This document shows, piece after piece, positions 59,694 to 64,000 of a stretch of 64,000 nucleotides of DNA. Both the position numbers and the translations under genes were made by a program. The number at the start of each line of letters is the position of its first letter. The stretch's first letter is position 1. The notes beneath the pieces were generated by a model. The model was not told where the DNA came from. It searched no databases and saw only the letters and a program-made list of their open reading frames with translations. The stretch is from Mucilaginibacter gotjawali (GTDB lineage Bacteria > Bacteroidota > Bacteroidia > Sphingobacteriales > Sphingobacteriaceae). The stretch spans positions 1,178,001-1,242,000 of the forward strand of contig NZ_AP017313.1 in assembly GCF_002355435.1 (NCBI RefSeq), in the 5' to 3' direction.

Positions 59694-60154
59694 TCAGTTT
59701 AAAATTACCTCTTTTTCGTCCCCGGCTGGTTGAAAGCCGGTTTCAATAATCTTGATGGTAAATGTTTTCGGGGCAGCATCTTTCCCTGTTTTATTCTCGC
59801 TCCGTTCATCCCATCCAAAACTTTTAAGTGCAAACATGGCCCCTGTTGGCGATTGCTGCAACAGCCTCCGCTCGTAAATAGCCTGCAGGCGCAAACGGGC
59901 GCGTTGCAGGGCGGGGGCAAATTCGCCTTTTTGTTCGTAATCTTCAAATGCGGCAAGGCTGTTAAAGCCCAGGTAAAGCGCCAGGCCAGATAAGGTTGCC
60001 GGTTCAGCATCCCTGGCCGTTGCTTCACTTAGTTGGGCTGGCTCGGTTTTGCCTTTTGATTTTTTTCATTTTGGGGTGCTTCGTTTGATAAATTAAAGTA
60101 AGCATCAATCCGATTGGCTAGCTGTTTAAAGGTGGTAAAGGCAATGGAATCCAT
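59694..60154 (-). CDS. Phage terminase small subunit, frame interrupted at an A7 run
   Basis: From ATG 60154 the frame reads MDSIAFTTFKQLANRIDAYF and NLSNEAPQNEK, then ends 41 codons in. In the -1 frame, after the run of seven A (T7 at 60060-60066 on +), it continues KGKTEPAQLSEATARDAEPA, TLSGLALYLGFNSLAAFEDY and SPTGAMFALKSFGWDERSEN to the stop at 59694. The latter stretch is typical of the DNA-packaging small terminase (helical core with a conserved LKxFGW end). The run reads A-AAA-AAT in slippery phase, so a real -1 shift is possible, but one missing A in the assembly explains it equally well. The joined product is about 153 residues. Confidence 0.75.
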
Positions 60155-60439
60155 TTTTATGATTAAAATGCCATTTGGCATATTGTTAATGTAAAGATAC
60201 GGCAAATAATTTTAAAATGCAAATATTTTTAGCAAAACGCTATTTTTTTTTACCCGGACCCGCAGATAAAAGATTGTTTCATTTTTTGTTTTAATTTTTG
60301 TTTAAACCCTTGTAAATCCTGTAAGTCCAAACCGCAGGGTTAAAAAATGTTAAAATGTTAGTTGTATTAATAATTAAGCAACTTTTTATCATTTATATTC
60401 GTAACTAAGTTTGTATATTTATACGTTGGATCTATTAAT

Positions 60440-61026
60440 ATGGGGAACAGAGGGTTTACTTATATTTTTCATTGTTTACAGTGTGTTTAATGGCAGCCGC
60501 CTCGTCGTGCCAAAAGGATGCTGCTGTGAACAACCCTGACCCAACAACGACCACCGTTAGTGCCGATAGTTCAGCAGTATCTTCACCAAATAATTTTCTG
60601 GCTGTTTCCGGTACGCTTAAAATTAAGTTTAACGATTCCACTTACACCTTTAATGCCGCTACTGATTCTATTGCTTTTATCAACGTGCGCAGTGATGATA
60701 ATACCCGTTATTTTGGCATTACCGCAATAAATAAAGACCATAGTATGAGCTTTGGGATCAGCTCTGCCGGCTTCCCGTACAGCAATATTAACCGCGCCAT
60801 TGCCGGCAGCCAGTTTATCATGAGCGCAGATGCAAAACAACCTGCGCTGCAGCTTTCACTGAGCCGGTACTCTGAGCCCAAGAGTTTGGGCAACATCAAT
60901 GTGGTGCAATATAATTCAGCCAAAGAGTTAGCCAAAGGCACGTTCTATACTTTTATGGCCAGGGATGATAAAGCAAATTCACCATACTACAGGGTGGAAG
61001 GTACTTTTGATCTGCAGCTGAAGTAG
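60440..61026 (+). CDS. Lipoprotein of unknown function, start probably shifted
   Basis: The body (QKDAAVNNPDPTTTTVSADS; SGTLKIKFNDSTYTFNAATD; STYRVEGTFDLQLK-like end) is open from 60472 (TTG) to 61026, about 184 residues, but that start leaves a very short signal. The ATG at 60440 reads MGNRGFTYIF in another frame; one extra T in the T5 run at 60465-60469 would join it to SLFTVCLMAAASSC, a full lipoprotein signal. Either the TTG is used or a base is missing. The beta-rich body is a common Bacteroidota exported type (DUF6252-like in feel); function unknown. Confidence 0.6.
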
Positions 61027-61032
61027 GGGGGG

Positions 61033-61068
61033 GGCCGAAAGTCGGGAAAGTCAGTAAAGTCCGAAAGA
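61033..61068. repeat. Copy of the AAGTCCGAAAG word repeat
   Basis: Short direct copies of a GAAAGTCGGGAAAGTC-type word just after the lipoprotein stop. Confidence 0.6.
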
Positions 61069-61091
61069 GAAAATCAAGAATTTTATTTTTA

Positions 61092-61264
61092 CCCTCTTTT
61101 TTGCCTGCAAAAGAGAGGGTCGGAGAGCCTGCCGGCCGGCAGGCGTAGCGAATCCGGGGTGAGTTAACCCGCCGCTATGCGTTTGCGCCAATGTCCGCAG
61201 GGTTGACTCACCCGGTCATCGCTACGCGTGACCAGCCCTCTCTTCCGCAAGCGGTAAAGAGGGC
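61092..61264. repeat. Palindromic repeat element, copy 1
   Basis: Ends in CCCTCTTTT and TAAAGAGGG and carries an inner inverted pair GGGGTGAGTT/GACTCACCC. It shares two blocks of about 30 bases each, without mismatch, with the copy at 63471-63626. It lies 15 bp after the AraC stop. No coding capacity: a REP- or MITE-like element. Confidence 0.85.
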
Positions 61265-61278
61265 ATTTTTTTTATAAT

Positions 61279-62121
61279 TTACAAATGTCTCTTCTTAAAC
61301 CCGGATGGGTTTTCTCCTGTTAATTTCTTAAACGTTTTATTAAAATAGCTCAATTGCTCAAAGCCTATGGCGTAGCAGGTTTCGGTAATGGTTTTATCCT
61401 GCAATAATAAATTTTTTGCCTGGCTTATACGGTATTGGTTTAAAAAATCGGTAAAGGTTTGTTTGGTTTGCTTTTTAAAATAGCGGCAAAAGGCGGGCGT
61501 GGTCATGTTTGCCATTTCGGCCAGCTGGTTAACATCGGGTTTTAAATGGTAATTTTCCTCCACGTACCTATAAATAAAGCTCATCCTTTTTTGCTGCTTT
61601 TCAAAGGCTTTGTTGCCTGCCGGGTTACTATTTAAAACCTGTACTTCGGTACTGGTTGCCAGTTGCTGAAAAATTTGCAGCAGGCTCAATAACTGATCGA
61701 ACCGGTTAAGGCTTTGCAGCTTTTTTAGGGACTCTGCAACTTTGGCTTTTGTGTCACCATAAAATGATAACCCGTAGCAGGCGTTTTTAAACAGTTGCTT
61801 TATGGCGGCAATCTCGGGGTTATTAAAAAACACTTCGCCCAAAAAATTCTCTTTCATTTGTATCACTACCTGTTTACAGGCTGTATGTACGCCGTAATCA
61901 AAATTAAGATGCGGGATGTTGGGGCCGATAAATACCAGGTCGCTGCCTTCGTAGCGCGAGATATGGTCGCCTACATGCCTGGGGCCGCCGGCAGATTCTA
62001 CATAAACAATTTCATATTCCGGATGCAGGTGCCATAAAAAGGTAGTGCTTAAGCTGGGGTTAAGTATTTTAAAGGAGCTGCCCATATCGGGCTGTACTTC
62101 TTCCAGTTGTAGTTTACGCAT
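61279..62121 (-). CDS. AraC family transcriptional regulator
   Basis: 280 residues from ATG 62121, chosen because AAGGAG lies nine bases before it; an upstream ATG at 62160 is possible. A cupin-like N-terminal domain (TTFLWHLHPEYEIVYVES, then GDHISRYEGSDLVFIGPNIP) precedes two AraC helix-turn-helix motifs near the end (VNQLAEMANMTTPAFCRYFK and ITETCYAIGFEQLSYFNKTF), closing with KKLTGENPSGFKK. It diverges from the oxygenase gene and is the likely activator of it. Confidence 0.92.
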   Translation of the reverse strand: MRKLQLEEVQPDMGSSFKILNPSLSTTFLWHLHPEYEIVYVESAGGPRHVGDHISRYEGSDLVFIGPNIPHLNFDYGVHTACKQVVIQMKENFLGEVFFNNPEIAAIKQLFKNACYGLSFYGDTKAKVAESLKKLQSLNRFDQLLSLLQIFQQLATSTEVQVLNSNPAGNKAFEKQQKRMSFIYRYVEENYHLKPDVNQLAEMANMTTPAFCRYFKKQTKQTFTDFLNQYRISQAKNLLLQDKTITETCYAIGFEQLSYFNKTFKKLTGENPSGFKKRHL

Positions 62122-62367
62122 TTTATTTATCTCCTTTAAACAATTCTCTCTGTCCTTCATGCCTCTCTCCGTTTTCTTAGTGGTATAAATTAACCACAAA
62201 GGGCGCTAAGAAGGCACAAAGAGCACAAAGGGATAACTTGATTTACCCTAAATTTATTGAAAAGGTACATAAAATATCAATACAGTGCAAATATTGGTCA
62301 TTTAAGGATTGGTTTTAAAATCAACCTAAACCTAATTTTGGTATAACCAATTGAAAAAAATTAAACC
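62122..62367. promoter_or_regulatory. Divergent promoter region between AraC and oxygenase genes
   Basis: About 245 bp holding both promoters and presumably the AraC operator. A GGCGCTAAGAAGGCACAAAG direct-repeat-like stretch at 62199-62229 (ACAAAG twice) is a candidate operator. No exact -7 box was found. Confidence 0.4.
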
Positions 62368-63357
62368 ATGAATACTAAAGAAAACGCAACCATGACTACC
62401 ATGGCCACCATGGCGCCTGCCAACGCCCATAAAGAGATCCCGGGGAACCCATCAACCGCCAAAAGCAGTTTTATGAAACTGAACGACCGTAGTAACGGCA
62501 AGCCGCTAAAGGTTTTAAGCGAAGACGACTGGAAGTTTTGGATAGAGAACGGCTATATCGTCATCAAAAATGCGGTACCGCGCGAACAGGCCGAACGCAC
62601 TGCCAACTTTTTGTGGGAATTTGAAGAAAAGGACCCCAACAACCCCGAAACCTGGTATGCCCCGCCACGTGCCGAGATCCAGATGAAAGAACTGACTAAC
62701 ACCGGCATGGTAGAGGTATACAACCACCAATACCTGTGGGATAACCGCCAAACCCAGCGCGTGTACGATGCCTTTACCGACATTTGGGGCACCGAAAAAC
62801 TTTGGGTAACCATTGACCGTGCCAACCTTAACTTTCCGATACGGCCGGGGTTTGAATATAAGGGCTTTATCCATTGGGACTATGACCCGGAAACACGCCC
62901 GCAAAATGTACAGGGTGTGCTAGCCCTTGCCGACCAAACCGACGAAAACATGGGGGGCTTTCAATGCATTCCATGGCTGTATCGTAACTACGATACCTGG
63001 AAACTAAGCCAGCCGGCCGACCGTGATTATTTTAAACCTGATGTTACAGGGCTGGAGCATGTGAAGGTAAAAATGGAGGCCGGCGACCTGCTGATCTTTA
63101 ATAGCCTTGAGCCGCATGGCATAAGGGCCAATAACAGCGGTAACAAAGTGCGCATAGCCCAATACATTGCCATGATGCCCGCCCAGGAAGATGACGAAAC
63201 GCTTCGCCAGTGGCGCATCAACTCGTGGAAAGACCGGATTGCCCCCGAAGGCTACGCCTTTCCCGGCGACCCGCGCAACTGGGAGCGAACCAAATACCCA
63301 ACCGCCCAGCTAAGCGAACTCGGCGAGAAGCTGCTTGGGTTGAAAGATTGGGAGTAG
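62368..63357 (+). CDS. Phytanoyl-CoA dioxygenase (PhyH) family oxygenase
   Basis: 329 residues, no signal peptide. The double-stranded beta-helix iron site is complete: His169 and Asp171 (FIHWDYDPE) and His250 (LEPHGIRANN), with Arg262 (KVRIAQYI) for 2-oxoglutarate. GGFQCIPWLYR and GDLLIFNSLEPHG are typical of the family. The first 30 residues are Met/Thr/Ala-rich (MATMAPANAHKEIPG) and probably disordered. Members hydroxylate varied small molecules with Fe(II), O2 and 2-oxoglutarate; the substrate here is unknown. It diverges from the AraC gene. Confidence 0.88.
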   Translation: MNTKENATMTTMATMAPANAHKEIPGNPSTAKSSFMKLNDRSNGKPLKVLSEDDWKFWIENGYIVIKNAVPREQAERTANFLWEFEEKDPNNPETWYAPPRAEIQMKELTNTGMVEVYNHQYLWDNRQTQRVYDAFTDIWGTEKLWVTIDRANLNFPIRPGFEYKGFIHWDYDPETRPQNVQGVLALADQTDENMGGFQCIPWLYRNYDTWKLSQPADRDYFKPDVTGLEHVKVKMEAGDLLIFNSLEPHGIRANNSGNKVRIAQYIAMMPAQEDDETLRQWRINSWKDRIAPEGYAFPGDPRNWERTKYPTAQLSELGEKLLGLKDWE

Positions 63358-63445
63358 GGGGAAGTCCGAAAGTCAGTAAAGTCCGAAAGTCCGAAAGTCC
63401 GAAAGTCCGAAAGTCCGAAAGCCTGCCTGCCGGCAGGCAGGTCCG
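63358..63445. repeat. Tandem TCCGAAAG repeat and GC palindrome
   Basis: Seven or so copies of an 8-base TCCGAAAG unit after the oxygenase stop, then the palindrome CCTGCCTGCCGGCAGGCAGG. The same unit appears at 44398-44460 and 61033-61068, and a shorter version of the palindrome near 61129-61146. Confidence 0.85.
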
Positions 63446-63470
63446 GAAGAACAAAGTATTAATTTTTTCA

Positions 63471-63626
63471 CCCTCTTTATCGCTTGCGATAGATAGGGTC
63501 GACCAGCGTAGCGCAGTCGGGGTGAGTAAACTCGCCGCCATGCATGGGCGGTAGTGTCCGCAGGGTTGACTCACCCGGTCATCGCTGCGCTCGACCTGCC
63601 CTCTCTTCCGCAAGCGGTAAAGAGGG
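63471..63626. repeat. Palindromic repeat element, copy 2
   Basis: Same orientation as copy 1. The inner arms are clearer here: GTCGACCAGCGTAGCGCAGT on the left is the near complement of ATCGCTGCGCTCGACCTG on the right, within outer CCCTCTTT/AAAGAGGG ends. It lies about 110 bp after the oxygenase stop, so the two copies bracket the AraC-oxygenase pair. Confidence 0.85.
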
Positions 63627-63893
63627 CTTGAAAATTTTAAATATTTTTTGGTTCGATGAAGATGCGTCTGTTGTTTTTATTGGTAATCAGTTGCTTAACA
63701 AATAATGAAAAATAAATTTCATTATTTGTTAATTACAAATGTGTATCAATTGATAAAAAGTACTATTGCCACATTTTCGTTAATTCCGACATTGAAAATC
63801 CGACATCCCAAATCAAAAAGTAATCCTTAAGCAATAAATGCTTTTACCATTCACCTTTTAGCTTTCATCTCAAAAAAACCGCTATATTATCCG
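63627..63893. other. Intergenic stretch before the RRM gene
   Basis: A+T-rich, no gene seen. A short inverted repeat (AACAAATAATGAAA with TTTCATTATTTGTT, 63699-63732) could be a terminator or protein-binding site. Confidence 0.45.
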
Positions 63894-63901
63894 TATCTTT
63901 G
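63894..63901 (+). promoter_or_regulatory. -7 promoter box of the RRM gene
   Basis: TATCTTTG is an exact TAnnTTTG box, 20 bases before the ATG. A matching -33 element is not obvious. Confidence 0.5.
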
Positions 63902-63920
63902 CATAAATTTAAAAACATTG

Positions 63921-64000
63921 ATGAAAGTATTTATTGCCGGGCTCCCATTAGAAGTGGACGAGAACGAATTAAGTGCCGTTTTTGGTGATTTTGGGCCGGT
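63921..64000 (+). CDS. RNA-binding protein with RRM domain (cut by window edge)
   Basis: The first 26 residues are visible: MKVFIAGLPLEVDENELSAV then FGDFGP. VFIAGLP is RNP2 and the helix after it matches small bacterial RRM proteins of about 80-140 residues that act as cold-induced RNA chaperones. The rest lies beyond the window. Confidence 0.8.
   Translation, partial: MKVFIAGLPLEVDENELSAVFGDFGP

Noticed and set aside
32145..60154. Contractile tail, tailocin or type VI-like system
   Set aside because: No sheath protein, ATPase ClpV or TssB/C-like gene; terminase, portal and capsid are present instead.
63210..63613. Frames on both strands across the TCCGAAAG and palindromic repeats
   Set aside because: Low-complexity translations of repeats, partly inside the oxygenase gene; no protein character.

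Overview
The window is chromosomal DNA of a glycan-degrading Bacteroidota, most like the Sphingobacteriaceae (Mucilaginibacter/Pedobacter type). The grounds are a SusC/SusD pair, GH92/GH2/GH78 hydrolases, many lipoproteins with a Cys-Lys-Lys start after the lipobox, A+T-rich start regions with few Shine-Dalgarno sites, and Bacteroidota-type TAnnTTTG promoter boxes in front of the tRNAs. The genus is inferred from gene style; no marker gene was compared.

Layout. (1) 1-10.8 kb is a glycoside utilisation locus: the end of a GH31 enzyme, a GH92 alpha-mannosidase, a GH2 enzyme with a discoidin domain, a FucP-type sugar permease and a LacI regulator on +, then a GH78 rhamnosidase on -. (2) 11.0-14.9 kb holds topoisomerase III and a PIF1-like helicase with an HRDC domain, convergent and overlapping at their stops. 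(3) 15.3-29.7 kb is a second polysaccharide utilisation locus on -: a TIG/discoidin lipoprotein, two paralogous alpha/alpha-toroid-like lipoproteins, SusC, SusD, a DUF4434-type protein, an AGE-family epimerase and a sugar MFS permease with a frameshift. A ROK regulator diverges from it. (4) 30.3-32.0 kb holds tRNA-Lys(TTT), a YCF48-like exported protein, tRNA-Leu(CAG) and tRNA-Leu(GAG).

(5) 32.1-60.2 kb is a phage-derived structural cluster, almost all on -. In transcription order it holds small and large terminase, tail-chaperone-like gene, small head/tail factors, two large tail or baseplate proteins, tape measure, a signal peptidase I, a 173-bp tandem-repeat tract, ClpP-type protease/scaffold, major capsid, tail-tube-like protein, portal, connector, collagen-like fibre, spike and lysis genes. 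No integrase, repressor or replication gene is visible, although both flanks lie inside the window. A degenerate tRNA-Leu 3' end at 32101-32130 marks the probable left attachment site. Opposite-strand 'moron' genes (an O-acyltransferase, two duplicated TPR lipoproteins and a small lipoprotein) interrupt it. Many gene junctions carry inverted arrays of short repeated words.

(6) 60.4-64 kb returns to host genes: a lipoprotein, an AraC regulator divergent from a phytanoyl-CoA-dioxygenase-like oxygenase, two copies of a palindromic repeat element at the 3' ends of that pair, and the start of an RRM RNA-binding protein.

How it works together. The two loci supply surface binding, outer-membrane import, periplasmic cleavage of mannose- or rhamnose-containing glycans, sugar epimerisation and inner-membrane uptake, each with its own regulator. 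The phage cluster could be a decayed prophage or a domesticated particle such as a gene-transfer-agent-like element; sequence alone does not decide. Several reading frames (MFS permease, small terminase, tail-chaperone tail, 60.4-kb lipoprotein) break at A/T homopolymers, so assembly indels must be excluded before calling them pseudogenes or programmed frameshifts. The best candidate for a real programmed -1 frameshift is the A-AAA-AAC heptamer at 57338-57344.
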